Shown: positions 42,061 to 52,153, counted from the first letter of the stretch. The stretch is 64,000 nucleotides of DNA from Opitutaceae bacterium (GCA_041395105.1 JAWLBB010000001.1:620001-684000), one strand, 5' to 3'. Notes: generated from the sequence alone by a model not told the origin. Numbers and translations are program-made.

Positions 42061-44355
42061 TTGCATCAAGGTATCATACAGGATCTGGGCTGGTTGATGG
42101 TGTCGGCGGCGCTCGCCGCCATCATCTTTCAGCGGCTGCGCCAGCCCGTCATCCTGGGTTACATTCTGGCCGGTATCCTCCTCGGGCCGGGGTCCTTTTT
42201 TCCGTCGCCGCTGCATGATCTGACCAATATCAATGCGCTGGCGGAACTGGGGGTGCTCTTCCTGATGTTCTATATCGGGCTGGAGTTCAACCCGGATCGG
42301 CTGCGGGCGGTTTTTGCGCCGGCGCTTCTCGCGCTGATCCTGCAGACCGCCCTGATGATGTTTATCGCGATGGAAGCCGGTCAGGCTTTGGGGTGGGGAC
42401 CGGTCCAGAGCCTGTTCTTTGGCGGGATTCTTTCGATCAGTTCCTCGATGGTCACCATCAAGCTGATCCGCGACAAGAGGCAGTTGAACCGACCCTACGC
42501 CGAACTGACCGTTGGCATCCTCATCTTTGAGGACATCCTGGCGATCATCGTTCTGGTCGTGTTGACCGGTGTTGCCGTCAACGGGACCTTTGCCTGGGAT
42601 GCGGTCGGAAAGGTCACCTTCTTGATCGGGATCTTCGTGGTGGCGGCCTACGTGGTCGGGCGCCTGCTGGCACCCCGGGTCCTCGATGTGCTCCACCGGT
42701 TCGGGACGAGTGAAACCATCGTTCTCTTCACAATCGGACTGATTCTCGGCGTCAGCCTGCTGGCGGCGCGGATGGAGTTTTCCATGGCCCTCGGTGGTTT
42801 CGTGGCCGGCGCCATCCTTTCGAAAAGCTCCCTCGCCCATGAGATCGAGAACCTGACCGAGCCCTTGCGCAATTTCTTCTCGGCGCTTTTCTTTGTATCG
42901 GTCGGCACCTTTGTCGATCTCCGGGAACTGGGCGAGCAGTGGCTGCCCATTGTGATTCTGACCGTGCTGATGATGGGGGGGAAGTTCATCTCCTGCTGGA
43001 TGGGGCTCGTCCTGGCCGGCCAGAAACCGGCGGTATCCACCCGGGCCTCACTGGCCAAGGTCCAGATCGGCGAATTCAGCTTTGTCATCGCCACCCTCGG
43101 TCTGAGCTACGGGGTGGTGGATTCCGGCCTGAAGGCGATCGCCTACGGGGTGGCCATTCTGAGTATTTCCTTGACGCCGGCGGCCAACCTCCTCCAGGGC
43201 ATGCTCAATTCCCATGTGGAAAAGAGGGTCCCCGGCGGATTGAAGCGTGGATTGGCGGCCTATCTGAGCTGGATCGAGACGGCCCGTCTGGCCGCCGGCC
43301 AAAGCGGTCTGGTCAAGCTGGTGGTCCGTCCATTCAGCCGGATCGTGATCAGTTTCCTGCTTCTCAATGCCGTGGTCATCCTCGCCTCCATCCTGATCGA
43401 CCGTCTGCCTGTCCCCGAGCGGTTCGCCGAATGGGAGATTCTGATCAAGCGGGGATCCTGGGGGGTGGCCGCCCTCATCTGTCTGCCCCTGCTGGTCGAC
43501 ATCATCCGCAATCTGAATGTGATGGTCGCGCTGATTTCCGAGGTGGCCTTCTCCCGGCGCTCCGGGGCGATGGTCGGCCGGTTCATGCGGGACCTGATCC
43601 AGGGGGTATTCTTCACCCTGGTCCTCTTCATCTTCAGCCTGGTCTTCCTGGCGGCCTGCGGCCGCTACTTTCCGACTTCGACCACCCTGGTTGGGTTCGT
43701 CCTCGTCTGCCTCGGTCTCGCCATTCTCTTCTGGCGGCGGGTGGTCCGAGTCCACAGCCGATTCGAATATGCGGTCATTCACGGGATGGAGGGTCAGTCA
43801 CGGGCTTCGGTCAGGCCGACGATGGAGGAGTCGATCCGGAGGGTCTCGGCCGTCAATCCCTGGCCGGTCAGGATCGAGGAAATGATGCTTTCCAAAGACA
43901 ACTGGGCCTGTGGTCGTCGCATTCGCGACATGAACCTGCCCGGTGAAACCGGCGCCACCATCGTGGCGATCGAGCGTTCCCGTCGCCTCTTGCTCGATGT
44001 GCGGCCGGATATGGCCCTGGCCGCAGATGACCGGATTTGTCTGTTGGGGGAACGGGAGCAGATCGAGTCGGCCCGGGCTTATCTGACCCGACCGGTCGAG
44101 CTTGAGGAAGTCGAGCCCCTGGCCCGCCACTTTGACAAGGTCTTGATCGGCCCGACCTGCGATCTGGTCGGACAGTCCCTGATCGAGGCGGATCTCCGCA
44201 GACGCATGTCGGTGACGGTGGTGGGGATCCAACGGGGTGATCGCAAGATCATCGGTCCGGCAGGCGGAGAGGTGATCCACGCCGGCGATCTGCTTCTCGT
44301 CATGGGCCGGGCGGACGATCTGGCTGCATTCAAGGTTCAGGTCTTCGAATCCTGA
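42061..44355 (+). CDS. CPA2 cation:proton antiporter (KefB-like) with two TrkA-C domains
   Basis: From TTG 42061, nine bases after GGGAGGG, the product is 764 residues; a TTG at 42037 is an alternative start. Twelve or so membrane helices fill residues ~5-380 with CPA2 landmarks: RQPVILGYILAGILLGP, LAELGVLFLMFYIGLEF, FGGILSISSSMVTIKLI, ILIFEDILAIIVLVVL and RNFFSALFFVSVGTFVDL. A second membrane group lies near 420-565. The C-terminus has two TrkA-C/RCK-C ligand domains (ATIVAIERSRRLLLDVRPDM; SVTVVGIQRGDRKIIGPAGG) but no NAD-binding TrkA-N domain. It probably exchanges K+ or Na+ for protons, gated by a small ligand on the RCK-C domains. Confidence 0.9.
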   Translation: MHQGIIQDLGWLMVSAALAAIIFQRLRQPVILGYILAGILLGPGSFFPSPLHDLTNINALAELGVLFLMFYIGLEFNPDRLRAVFAPALLALILQTALMMFIAMEAGQALGWGPVQSLFFGGILSISSSMVTIKLIRDKRQLNRPYAELTVGILIFEDILAIIVLVVLTGVAVNGTFAWDAVGKVTFLIGIFVVAAYVVGRLLAPRVLDVLHRFGTSETIVLFTIGLILGVSLLAARMEFSMALGGFVAGAILSKSSLAHEIENLTEPLRNFFSALFFVSVGTFVDLRELGEQWLPIVILTVLMMGGKFISCWMGLVLAGQKPAVSTRASLAKVQIGEFSFVIATLGLSYGVVDSGLKAIAYGVAILSISLTPAANLLQGMLNSHVEKRVPGGLKRGLAAYLSWIETARLAAGQSGLVKLVVRPFSRIVISFLLLNAVVILASILIDRLPVPERFAEWEILIKRGSWGVAALICLPLLVDIIRNLNVMVALISEVAFSRRSGAMVGRFMRDLIQGVFFTLVLFIFSLVFLAACGRYFPTSTTLVGFVLVCLGLAILFWRRVVRVHSRFEYAVIHGMEGQSRASVRPTMEESIRRVSAVNPWPVRIEEMMLSKDNWACGRRIRDMNLPGETGATIVAIERSRRLLLDVRPDMALAADDRICLLGEREQIESARAYLTRPVELEEVEPLARHFDKVLIGPTCDLVGQSLIEADLRRRMSVTVVGIQRGDRKIIGPAGGEVIHAGDLLLVMGRADDLAAFKVQVFES

Positions 44356-44581
44356 GAGCGGGTCCGGGTAGGCAATTCGGCCTAAAAAGCGGCTGAGTAG
44401 TTCATCTTTCCCGGGTGGTGCCGATGATCTGAGACGAGTGCTTAGACCAGCGGCCCAATGACCGGAACAGATACGATTTCTCCCGATGCCTGCGAGACCT
44501 TCGCGATGGTGGTTCCCGCCACTGCGAACGGGTGCGTTCTGGAGGTATGCAAACTTCTGTTTGTCAGGAGCTTGAAAATCC

Positions 44582-47500
44582 ATGCCCCCGACTGATTCAT
44601 CTTCCCTGCGCCGCCTTCATCCGCGGTTGAGACGTCAGATCGAGTCGGTCTACGGCGATACCCTGCCGGCCGATTCGACCTTCCAGCGCCTCCTTGAAGT
44701 CATCGACGCGACCTATACCAATGACGGGAAAGAGGCTTCGAGTCCATCGACCGCACCCGCCTTTTCCGGTGGTTTTCCAATCCAGGTCGATTCCGAATCC
44801 GGACGGGCGGGCAGGCAGATGCTCGACCATATCCTGGAGCACACTCATGAGAGTGTCATGGTCACGGACGCAGATCTGGAGCCTCCGGGCCCGCGGATTC
44901 TCTACGTCAATCGGGCCTTCTCCCAGTTGACCGGCTATGACTCGGACGAAGCCATCGGGCAGTCGCCGCGCTTTTTGCAGGGACCGGGAAGCGACCCCAG
45001 GATCCTGGCGGAGATCAAAGCGGCGTTGAAGGAAGGCCGGTCTTTTTCCACGGAGCTGATCAATTACCATAAAGACGGATCTGAGGTGACGGTGCGACTC
45101 TCGCTCAGACCGCTCATGGATGAATCCGGTGAAGTCACCCACTGGATCGCTGTGCATCAGGACATTTCCGAACACCGGCGGGTCAGCGAGGCTCTGCGGG
45201 AAAGCGAGCAGCGCTACCGGTCGGTGGTGGATACCATCAAGGAGGTCGTCTTTCAGACCGACCGGGCCGGCCGGTGGGTTTTCCTGAATCCGGCCTGGGA
45301 GGATATCACGGGTTTTTCCGTCAAGGAGACACTCGGTTCGATGATGGTTAATTTCGTCCACCCGGGTGATCGCTCTCGCAATGAAGGCCTGCTTCGTCCG
45401 ATCTTGGACGAAGGACGGGATTTCTGTCACCACGAGTTTCGTTGTCTGACAAAGGGAGGCGAATTCCGCAGTCTTGAATTGTATGCCCGGGCCACCCTCG
45501 GGCCGGATGGGAAGATCATGGGCCTCTCCGGTCGCCTGACCGATGTGAGCGAACGCCGGATATCCGAGCTCAAGCTAAGGGAATCGGAGGAGAAGTTCCG
45601 GGTCATGTTTGTGACTTCGCCCCTCGGGATGGTTCTGAGCGAAATCGACGGGGCTTTCATCGACGCCAACCAGGCCTTTCTAAACATCATCGGGTATCGG
45701 GCGGTCGAAATGGAGAATCTCAGTCTCTGGCAGATCACGCCGCCGGACTTCTTTCTCCAGGAAGAGGCCCACCTGAAGAAGCTCGAGCAATCCGGCCGGT
45801 TCGGACCCTACGAAAAGGAGTATTTCCACAAGAGCGGGCGACGTGTCTCCGTCGTGGTCAATGGCATGATCGTGAAGGGGCCGGAAGGCCGGCGACAGAT
45901 CTGGACCTTTGTTGAGGATATCACGGACCGCAAGGCGGCCGAAAGGGCGCTTGCCCTGAGCGAGCAGCGATTCCGCGATGTCAGTCATGCGGCGGGCGAG
46001 TTCATCTTCGAGGTCGATCTCGAGGGCCGTTTCATTTTTGTCAGCGACCGGGTGGCCGATGTCCTCGAATACACGCCGGAGGAGATGCGTTGTCGCACGC
46101 TATTTGAGATCCTTGAGGATGAGGATGCTGCTGCTTTCCGTCAGCGATTCCGGAATTCGACGCGGAACCGTCTAACCTTCAGCAGTGTCGAGCATCGCGG
46201 CCGCACCCGCAACGGAAGCCTGATCTGGTTGAGTCTGAGCGGGGTTCCGGTCACCGATGAGAACGGCCGGGTCACCAGTTTCCGCGGTGCGGGACTCGAC
46301 GTTACCTCCCGCAAGGAGAGTGAATCCGCCCTCCGGGCCAGCGAGGAGCGTTTCAAGCTCCTGGTCGACTCGAGTGAGGACGGCTTCTGGGATTCGAATT
46401 TCGCGACCGGTGAGGTCTTTTTCGCTCCGCGCTGGAAGGCGATTCTCGGCTACGAGGACGACGAACTGCCCAATTCGACTGAGACCTTTTCGCGTCTCAT
46501 CCATCCGGAAGATCTCCCCAAGGTCCGGGCCACCATGGAGCGCTTTCTTCCGGCGGGGAATCATCCGTTCGCCATCGAATTCCGAATGCTCCACAAGGAG
46601 GGCGGGGTTCGCTGGATCCGCTCGACGGGTATCGGAATTCGTGATACCCAAGGCCGGATCCTCCGCACCCTCGGCTTCCATACGGACATCTCCGAACGAC
46701 GGAAGGCGGAGGAGGAGATCCGGGAAGCCAAGGCGGCGGCCGAGGCGGCCAACCGGACGAAGTCGGATTTTCTCGCCACCATGAGTCACGAGATTCGCAC
46801 CCCGATGAACGGTATCATCGGGATGACCGGATTGCTGCTCGACACCGAGTTGACCAGCGACCAGCGGGAATTCGCTGAGACGGTCCGGGTGAGCAGCGAA
46901 AGCCTGCTTTCGATCATCAACGACATCCTCGATTTCTCCAAGATCGAGTCGGGCAAGATTGAATTGGAGGCCGAACCCCTCGATCTGGTCGGGTGCATCG
47001 AGGAGGCGCTCGATGTGATCGCCCCGGTGGCGACCAAGAAGGGCCTCGAACTCTCCTATTTTGTCCAGGACGACGTGCCCTTGAGCGTGATCGGCGATGT
47101 GACCCGTCTGCGCCAGCTCCTGGTCAATCTGGTGGGCAATTCGGCGAAATTCACCCACGAGGGCGAGATTTTCGTGGAAGTCCGGCGGGAATCGGAACCC
47201 CTGATGGAGGCGAACCGGGCCACCCTGCATTTTTCCGTTCGCGACACCGGCATCGGCATTCCGCAGGACAAAGTGGGTCGGCTTTTCCAGCCGTTCACAC
47301 AGGTGGATGCCTCCACCACCCGGCACTATGGCGGCACCGGCCTCGGGCTGGCCATCTGTCGGAAGCTGGCCAACGTCATGGGTGGCGAGATCTGGGTCGA
47401 CAGTGTCGAGGGTCTGGGGTCGACCTTCCATTTCACGGCCCGGCTCGGCGTGGCCGAAACCCCGGCCGCCCCGGCGGCACCTCTGACCAACCTGAAAGGC

Positions 47501-48334
47501 CAGCGGGCGCTGGTCGTCGACGACAACGCGACCAATCGGCGGGTTCTCCGCCTGCAGCTGGAGCGGTTCGGAATGGTGGCGGTCGAAGCGGAGTCGGGCC
47601 GGGAGGTGATCGAGATCCTGAAGCGGGGCGTCCGCTTCGATATCGGCTTGATTGACTTTCGCATGCCGGAAATGGACGGGATCGAACTCGGTCGGGAAAT
47701 CCGCGCCCTGCGGACACCTGAAGAGATGTCCCTGATCTTTCTCCCTTCCATTTCCCGCTCCGACGACCAGGTGCGCGACGCACGTGCTCTTTTCCAGGGA
47801 ATCCTCTCAAAACCCATCCACCAGTCGCAGCTCAGCTCCATGCTGGTCGAAGTCTTCGGCCAGAAGCAAAAAGGAAACACGGGGGCACAGGTGGAACAGC
47901 CGGCGAAGATCGACAACACCCTTTCGACGGTTCATCCGCTGCGGATCCTTCTGGCCGAAGACCATCTGGTGAACCAGAAGGTGGCCCTGCGGGTCCTGCG
48001 CCAGATGGGTTACCGGGCTGACGTGGCCGGGAACGGTCTGGAGGCCCTCGATGCCCTCCGTCGGGCGGACTACGATGTGGTCCTGATGGATGTTCAGATG
48101 CCGGAAATGGATGGGCTGGAAGCATCCACCCGCATCCGGGAGGAATGGGGCGAAAGGCCACGGCCGATCATCATCGCGATGACCGCCAATGCGATGGAGG
48201 GGGACCGTGAACGCTGCCTGAAGGCAGGAATGGACTTATACCTGAGCAAACCGATCCGAATGAATGAACTGGAGGAGTCACTGATCGAAGCCCACGGGCT
48301 CAGGGCGAACCAGCGCAAGGAGACTGCACAATGA
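44582..48334 (+). CDS. Hybrid sensor histidine kinase with five PAS domains and two receivers
   Basis: The 1250-residue protein starts at ATG 44582 after CAGGAGC. It lacks membrane segments and is cytoplasmic. Five PAS/PAC units run from ~85 to ~715 (LYVNRAFSQLTGYDSDEAIG, FLNPAWEDITGFSVKETLGS and others). HisKA follows with FLATMSHEIRTPMNGIIGM, phospho-acceptor His736, then an ATPase domain with FSVRDTGIGIPQDKVGRLFQ and GGTGLGLAICRKL. Receiver 1 (~975-1095) has ALVVDDNATN and the Asp in LIDFRMPEMDG; receiver 2 (~1120-1240) has ILLAEDH and Asp1170 in VLMDVQMPEMDG. The stop overlaps the Hpt gene start by 4 bp, completing a phosphorelay. The first PAS, with GYDSDEAIGQSPRFLQGPGS, resembles LOV-type spacing but lacks the photoactive NCRFLQ cysteine. 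Confidence 0.95.
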   Translation: MPPTDSSSLRRLHPRLRRQIESVYGDTLPADSTFQRLLEVIDATYTNDGKEASSPSTAPAFSGGFPIQVDSESGRAGRQMLDHILEHTHESVMVTDADLEPPGPRILYVNRAFSQLTGYDSDEAIGQSPRFLQGPGSDPRILAEIKAALKEGRSFSTELINYHKDGSEVTVRLSLRPLMDESGEVTHWIAVHQDISEHRRVSEALRESEQRYRSVVDTIKEVVFQTDRAGRWVFLNPAWEDITGFSVKETLGSMMVNFVHPGDRSRNEGLLRPILDEGRDFCHHEFRCLTKGGEFRSLELYARATLGPDGKIMGLSGRLTDVSERRISELKLRESEEKFRVMFVTSPLGMVLSEIDGAFIDANQAFLNIIGYRAVEMENLSLWQITPPDFFLQEEAHLKKLEQSGRFGPYEKEYFHKSGRRVSVVVNGMIVKGPEGRRQIWTFVEDITDRKAAERALALSEQRFRDVSHAAGEFIFEVDLEGRFIFVSDRVADVLEYTPEEMRCRTLFEILEDEDAAAFRQRFRNSTRNRLTFSSVEHRGRTRNGSLIWLSLSGVPVTDENGRVTSFRGAGLDVTSRKESESALRASEERFKLLVDSSEDGFWDSNFATGEVFFAPRWKAILGYEDDELPNSTETFSRLIHPEDLPKVRATMERFLPAGNHPFAIEFRMLHKEGGVRWIRSTGIGIRDTQGRILRTLGFHTDISERRKAEEEIREAKAAAEAANRTKSDFLATMSHEIRTPMNGIIGMTGLLLDTELTSDQREFAETVRVSSESLLSIINDILDFSKIESGKIELEAEPLDLVGCIEEALDVIAPVATKKGLELSYFVQDDVPLSVIGDVTRLRQLLVNLVGNSAKFTHEGEIFVEVRRESEPLMEANRATLHFSVRDTGIGIPQDKVGRLFQPFTQVDASTTRHYGGTGLGLAICRKLANVMGGEIWVDSVEGLGSTFHFTARLGVAETPAAPAAPLTNLKGQRALVVDDNATNRRVLRLQLERFGMVAVEAESGREVIEILKRGVRFDIGLIDFRMPEMDGIELGREIRALRTPEEMSLIFLPSISRSDDQVRDARALFQGILSKPIHQSQLSSMLVEVFGQKQKGNTGAQVEQPAKIDNTLSTVHPLRILLAEDHLVNQKVALRVLRQMGYRADVAGNGLEALDALRRADYDVVLMDVQMPEMDGLEASTRIREEWGERPRPIIIAMTANAMEGDRERCLKAGMDLYLSKPIRMNELEESLIEAHGLRANQRKETAQ

Positions 48335-48705
48335 CGAACCAATCAACGATCAACTGGAATCAACTGTCGATGATCCTTGGGGAAGAGGGTGATCCGATCG
48401 ATGAGGAGATGGCGGAACTGTTCCGCGATTTCATCGAGGATGCCAGTCGGCGGCTCGACACGCTCGGGGCACTTGATCCGGTCTCCGACCCGCAGGGCGT
48501 CGCCCATGAGGCCCACAAGATCCGCGGTGCCGGTCTCAGTTTCGGATTCGAGCGGTTTGCGGCGATCCTGCAGACGATCGAGGTCCGGGTCCTGCAACTG
48601 TCGCCGGAGGAGATCGATCGATTGATGGTTTCGGCCCGTGAGGCCTTTTCACGTTCGAAAGCGGAGATCGGCCAACGCTACACTTATCTCGCCACGGTCG
48701 GCTGA
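48331..48705 (+). CDS. Hpt phosphotransfer protein
   Basis: The 124-residue protein is a single Hpt four-helix domain. The phosphorylatable His sits in AHEAHKIRGAGLSFGFERFA, matching the HKxxGxxxxxG pattern. Its ATG overlaps the stop of the hybrid kinase (ATGA), so the two are made together, and it should carry phosphate from one receiver of that kinase to a downstream regulator. The next gene, a receiver-HDOD protein 42 bp away, is the nearest candidate acceptor. Confidence 0.92.
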   Translation: MTNQSTINWNQLSMILGEEGDPIDEEMAELFRDFIEDASRRLDTLGALDPVSDPQGVAHEAHKIRGAGLSFGFERFAAILQTIEVRVLQLSPEEIDRLMVSAREAFSRSKAEIGQRYTYLATVG

Positions 48706-48747
48706 CTCCCCCGTATCTCTCGGTCCGAACCTTCGCCCCCCAGCCAC

Positions 48748-49962
48748 GTGAAAACACCAAAGCGGATTCTTTTTGTCGACGGCGACGAAACTCAATCGCA
48801 GCTGCTGGCACGTCAGGTGAACGCCTTGGATCTGGATTGGGATACCCTCTTTCTCAACTCCAGTGAAGAGGCCCTGGCGGTCCTCGAAGCGGAATCGTTT
48901 GATGTGGTCGTGGCGGATCTGCATCTGCCCTCCGATAACGAAGGCGGCTTCCTTGCTGAAGTGATGACACGGCATCCCAAGATCGCGCGCCTCATCGTGT
49001 CGGATCCGGTTGACCAGGCCCTGGCCATGGGGGCGGCGGGTGTCGTTCATCAATATGTGCCAAAGCCCTGTGAGGTCGCCGTGCTCAAGGGTGCCATCAG
49101 TCGCGCCAGCGATCTGGAGGCGAGCATCCGCCGCGACCGAATCATGGAAATCGTCGCCCGGATGGATCGATTGCCGAGCCTGCCATCCCTCTACATCAAA
49201 GTGGTGGAGAAACTGAAGGATCCCGAGGTATCCCTGGAAGATGTCGGGGAAATCATCGGTCACGATATCGCCATGACCGCGAAGATCCTCAAGCTGGTCA
49301 ATTCCGCCTTCTTCGGTCTTCGGCGCCAGATCTCCAGCCCGGTCGAAGCGGTCAACTACCTGGGGCTCGACACGGTCAAGGGGCTGGTCCTTTCCATACA
49401 CGCCTTCGCCCAATTCGATCCCAACGCCCTCGGGGGTCTCGCCCTTGAGGCGGTCTGGAACCACAGCATGCAGACAGCGGTCTGCTGCAAGATGATCACG
49501 GGGATCGAGGGCCTGAAAGGCCGGATGCGGGACGAGTCTTTCGTGGCGGGCATGCTGCACGATACCGGCAAGCTGGTGCTGGCTTCAAATGAGCCGGAAC
49601 GCTACGCTCGGGCTCTCGAAACGGCGCCCGAGATCGGCATCGCCAGGGCGGAAGAGGCTGTCTTCGGAGTCAATCACGCCGATATCGGGGGTCATCTCTT
49701 CGCCCTGTGGGGTCTGCCGGTTCCAGTGGTTGATGCGGTTGAATTCCATCACGATCCGCAGAATTCGCCGGAAACCGATTTTTCCACCCTTACCCTGGTC
49801 CACGCGGCCAACGCCATCGTCACCCGTCACCATGAAGAGGTCAGCACCCCCGGGTCGAACCGGGTGGATGATGCTTACCTTGAGCAACTCGGATTGCGTG
49901 ATCGTTATGCGCAATGGGCGGCGGCCTATGCCGAGAGCCTTGATGGCAGCGTGGTGGTCTGA
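48748..49962 (+). CDS. Response regulator with HDOD output domain
   Basis: The 404-residue product starts at GTG 48748. Residues 1-~125 are a receiver: ILFVDGDETQS supplies the acidic pocket, VVVADLHLPSDNEGG the phospho-acceptor Asp and YVPKPCE the conserved Lys. Residues ~135-335 are an HDOD domain (LPSLPSLYIKVVEKLKDPEV, IIGHDIAMTAKILKLVNSAF, EAVNYLGLDTVKGLVLSIHA, GMLHDTGKL), which resembles HD phosphohydrolases but usually lacks catalysis and acts as a scaffold. It completes the kinase-Hpt-regulator cassette. Similar proteins influence second-messenger or chemotaxis-type pathways in other bacteria; the target here is unknown. Confidence 0.92.
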   Translation: MKTPKRILFVDGDETQSQLLARQVNALDLDWDTLFLNSSEEALAVLEAESFDVVVADLHLPSDNEGGFLAEVMTRHPKIARLIVSDPVDQALAMGAAGVVHQYVPKPCEVAVLKGAISRASDLEASIRRDRIMEIVARMDRLPSLPSLYIKVVEKLKDPEVSLEDVGEIIGHDIAMTAKILKLVNSAFFGLRRQISSPVEAVNYLGLDTVKGLVLSIHAFAQFDPNALGGLALEAVWNHSMQTAVCCKMITGIEGLKGRMRDESFVAGMLHDTGKLVLASNEPERYARALETAPEIGIARAEEAVFGVNHADIGGHLFALWGLPVPVVDAVEFHHDPQNSPETDFSTLTLVHAANAIVTRHHEEVSTPGSNRVDDAYLEQLGLRDRYAQWAAAYAESLDGSVVV

Positions 49963-49978
49963 GAGTGGGCAGGGTGGG

Positions 49979-50002
49979 TAGGAGAGGCTTTATGCCTCGA
50001 TC
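49979..50002 (+). repeat. Solo half of family 3 hairpin repeat
   Basis: TAGGAGAGGCTTTATGCCTC followed by GATC, containing a GAGGC, loop TTTAT, GCCTC stem. It matches the left arm of the full element at 60355 with one base difference. It lies 16 bp after the HDOD gene stop. The partner half is missing. Confidence 0.8.
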
Positions 50003-50065
50003 GGTTGCACGAGTTTCTCCGCGAAGACTGAGCCCGAAGGTCGGGTGCGGTCCCCATGTCTGCAA

Positions 50066-51913
50066 TCAATCGTCGTTGAAGGCGACGCGGCTGTTCGACT
50101 CAAGGTAGGTTGCGATGGAATCCGCGAAGAGTTGGCCGAACTCGGCAAGTTTGCGGGAACCCAGACCGGTGATCGACTCCATCTCGGCGAGGCTCACCGG
50201 GTAGGTCCGGGCCATCTCGCGCAGGGTGACGTCGCCAAAAATCACATACGCCGGGACGTGACGCTGGTCGGCGATCTTCTTGCGGAATTTCCTGAGGTGC
50301 TCAAAGAGGATCTCGTCACAGTCGATCGCACCGGCCCGTCGCCGCCGGGCGCGACCGGAGGGTCGGGCCATCGGCTTAACCAGGGTGATGGGGCGGCGGC
50401 TGCGCAGTGCGTCCCGGCCGGCCTCGGTCAGCTGAATGGTGGCGAACCTGCCCTCGTCCACCGACAGGAGGCCCTGGCGCATCAGGTCCCGGCCGACGCC
50501 GGACCATTCGGATCGGTTCAGTTCGCGGCCGATCCCGTAGGTGGTCAGTTGATCGTGTTTCCAGCGGCGGATCTTCTCGGTTTCAGCTCCGGTCAGGATC
50601 TCGATCAGGTGGTTCATGCCGACGGCAAAGCCGCTCTTCTGTTGGACCCGGTAGGCACAGGAGAGGAGCTTCTGGGCCTCCACCGTGCCGTCGTAGCTCT
50701 CCCGGGGGGTCTGGCAATTGTCACAGGCGCCGCAGTTCTCCCTGGCAAAGGCCTCGCCGAAGTATTGAAGCAACTCGACCCGGCGGCAGCCCGCGCTCTC
50801 GGCGTAGTTGAGCATGGTGCGCAGCTGGCGCTGGGCGATTTGCTGCTCGTCCGGGTTGGACATCTCCTTGATGAAGTGGGTCTGCTTGGCGGCGTCACCC
50901 GCCGAATAGAGCAGGAGGCACTCGCTGGGCAGTCCATCCCGTCCGGCCCTCCCGGTTTCCTGGTAATACCCCTCGAGGTTCTTCGGGAGATCGTGATGGA
51001 TGACCCAGCGCACGTTGGGCTTGTCGATACCCATGCCGAAGGCGATGGTCGCGCAAATGATGCGGACATCGTCCCGCAGAAACGCCTCCTGGTTGGCCGC
51101 CCGTTCCGTGGCGGTGAGTCCCGCATGATAAGGCCGCGCCTCCCAGCCCCGTTCGGAGAGTGAGGCGGCCGTGCGGTCCGCCGCGGCCCGGGTGGCACAG
51201 TAGACGATTCCGCTTTCCCCCTCCCGGCCTTTGAGGTGTTTCAGGATCTGGTTGAGGGGGCGTTCCTTCGGCAGGACCCGGTAGGACAGGTTGGGACGAT
51301 TGAAGGAGGCGATGAAGATCCGGGGGTCGCGGAGGCGGAGGCGTTCGACCACGTCATTCCGGACCCGTCGGGTGGCGGTCGCGGTCAGGGCGATGACCGG
51401 GACCGCCGGGAAACGGTCCCGCAGGACGGCCAGTTGCCGGTACTCTGGTCGGAAATCGTGACCCCATTCACTGATGCAGTGGGCCTCGTCGATGGCAAAG
51501 CAGGTGGTCTTCCAGGCCTCGAGATTGTCCAACCAGTCCGGGAGCATGAGGCGTTCGGGCGAGACGTAGAGCAGCTTGTATTCCCCGCGGTGCAGGCCGG
51601 CGAGGCGGGATCGGGCCTCCCTGGCCCCGAGTGAGGAGTTGAGGAAGGTCGCCTCGACTCCGGCGGCCTGCAGCTGATCCACCTGGTCCTTCATCAGGGC
51701 GATCAGTGGCGATACCACCACGGTCAGGCCGGGTCGGAGCAGGGCCGGCAATTGGAAACAGAGCGACTTGCCGCCGCCGGTCGGCAGGAGGGCAAAGACA
51801 TCCTGTCCGAGAAGGGAGGCGTCGATGATCTCCCGTTGATGGGGGCGAAAGGAACCGAAGCCGAAAGCCGACTTCAGGGTCTGGGTGAGTGCATCCAAGG
51901 GACTCCATGGCAA
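50066..51913 (-). CDS. recQ: ATP-dependent DNA helicase RecQ
   Basis: The 615-residue protein has full RecQ architecture. Helicase motifs are FRPHQREIIDASLLGQDVFA, LLPTGGGKSLCFQLPAL (Walker A), VVSPLIALMKDQV, CFAIDEAHCISEWGHDFRP (DEAH plus aromatic loop), ALTATAT, GIVYCATR, ATIAFGMGIDKPNVRWVIHH and YYQETGRAGRDG. The zinc site uses GCRRVELLQYFGE and ENCGACDNC. A winged-helix RQC domain follows, then an HRDC domain at the end (ITGLGSRKLAEFGQLFADSI). It unwinds DNA 3'-5' in recombination and repair. The start ATG is 51913, about 240 bp from the divergent oxidoreductase gene. Confidence 0.97.
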   Translation of the reverse strand: MPWSPLDALTQTLKSAFGFGSFRPHQREIIDASLLGQDVFALLPTGGGKSLCFQLPALLRPGLTVVVSPLIALMKDQVDQLQAAGVEATFLNSSLGAREARSRLAGLHRGEYKLLYVSPERLMLPDWLDNLEAWKTTCFAIDEAHCISEWGHDFRPEYRQLAVLRDRFPAVPVIALTATATRRVRNDVVERLRLRDPRIFIASFNRPNLSYRVLPKERPLNQILKHLKGREGESGIVYCATRAAADRTAASLSERGWEARPYHAGLTATERAANQEAFLRDDVRIICATIAFGMGIDKPNVRWVIHHDLPKNLEGYYQETGRAGRDGLPSECLLLYSAGDAAKQTHFIKEMSNPDEQQIAQRQLRTMLNYAESAGCRRVELLQYFGEAFARENCGACDNCQTPRESYDGTVEAQKLLSCAYRVQQKSGFAVGMNHLIEILTGAETEKIRRWKHDQLTTYGIGRELNRSEWSGVGRDLMRQGLLSVDEGRFATIQLTEAGRDALRSRRPITLVKPMARPSGRARRRRAGAIDCDEILFEHLRKFRKKIADQRHVPAYVIFGDVTLREMARTYPVSLAEMESITGLGSRKLAEFGQLFADSIATYLESNSRVAFNDD

Positions 51914-52153
51914 TCCCGTGCGGCTTCCGGTTCAAGAGGGAAGTGTATCGGGGACTCCTCGAGAGCTCCCGGGCGGCCTGCACGGAAGATGTCCGGCATG
52001 GGAATCGAACGGCGGTGTCAGATTGAGGCAGGGAGGGGCTTGATCTTCGCGAAGGAACGGCATGAGATGGTTCCGATGACCGGCACCGCCGGGCGAGGGT
52101 TTGCCGTTCCGGGCGATCAGGCGGCTCAAGTCAGGCCACGCCGGTTTCCCATC

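Noticed and set aside
44940..45060. LOV photoreceptor domain in the first PAS of the hybrid kinase
   Set aside because: The sequence around SPRFLQGPGS lacks the flavin-reactive cysteine of the NCRFLQ motif.
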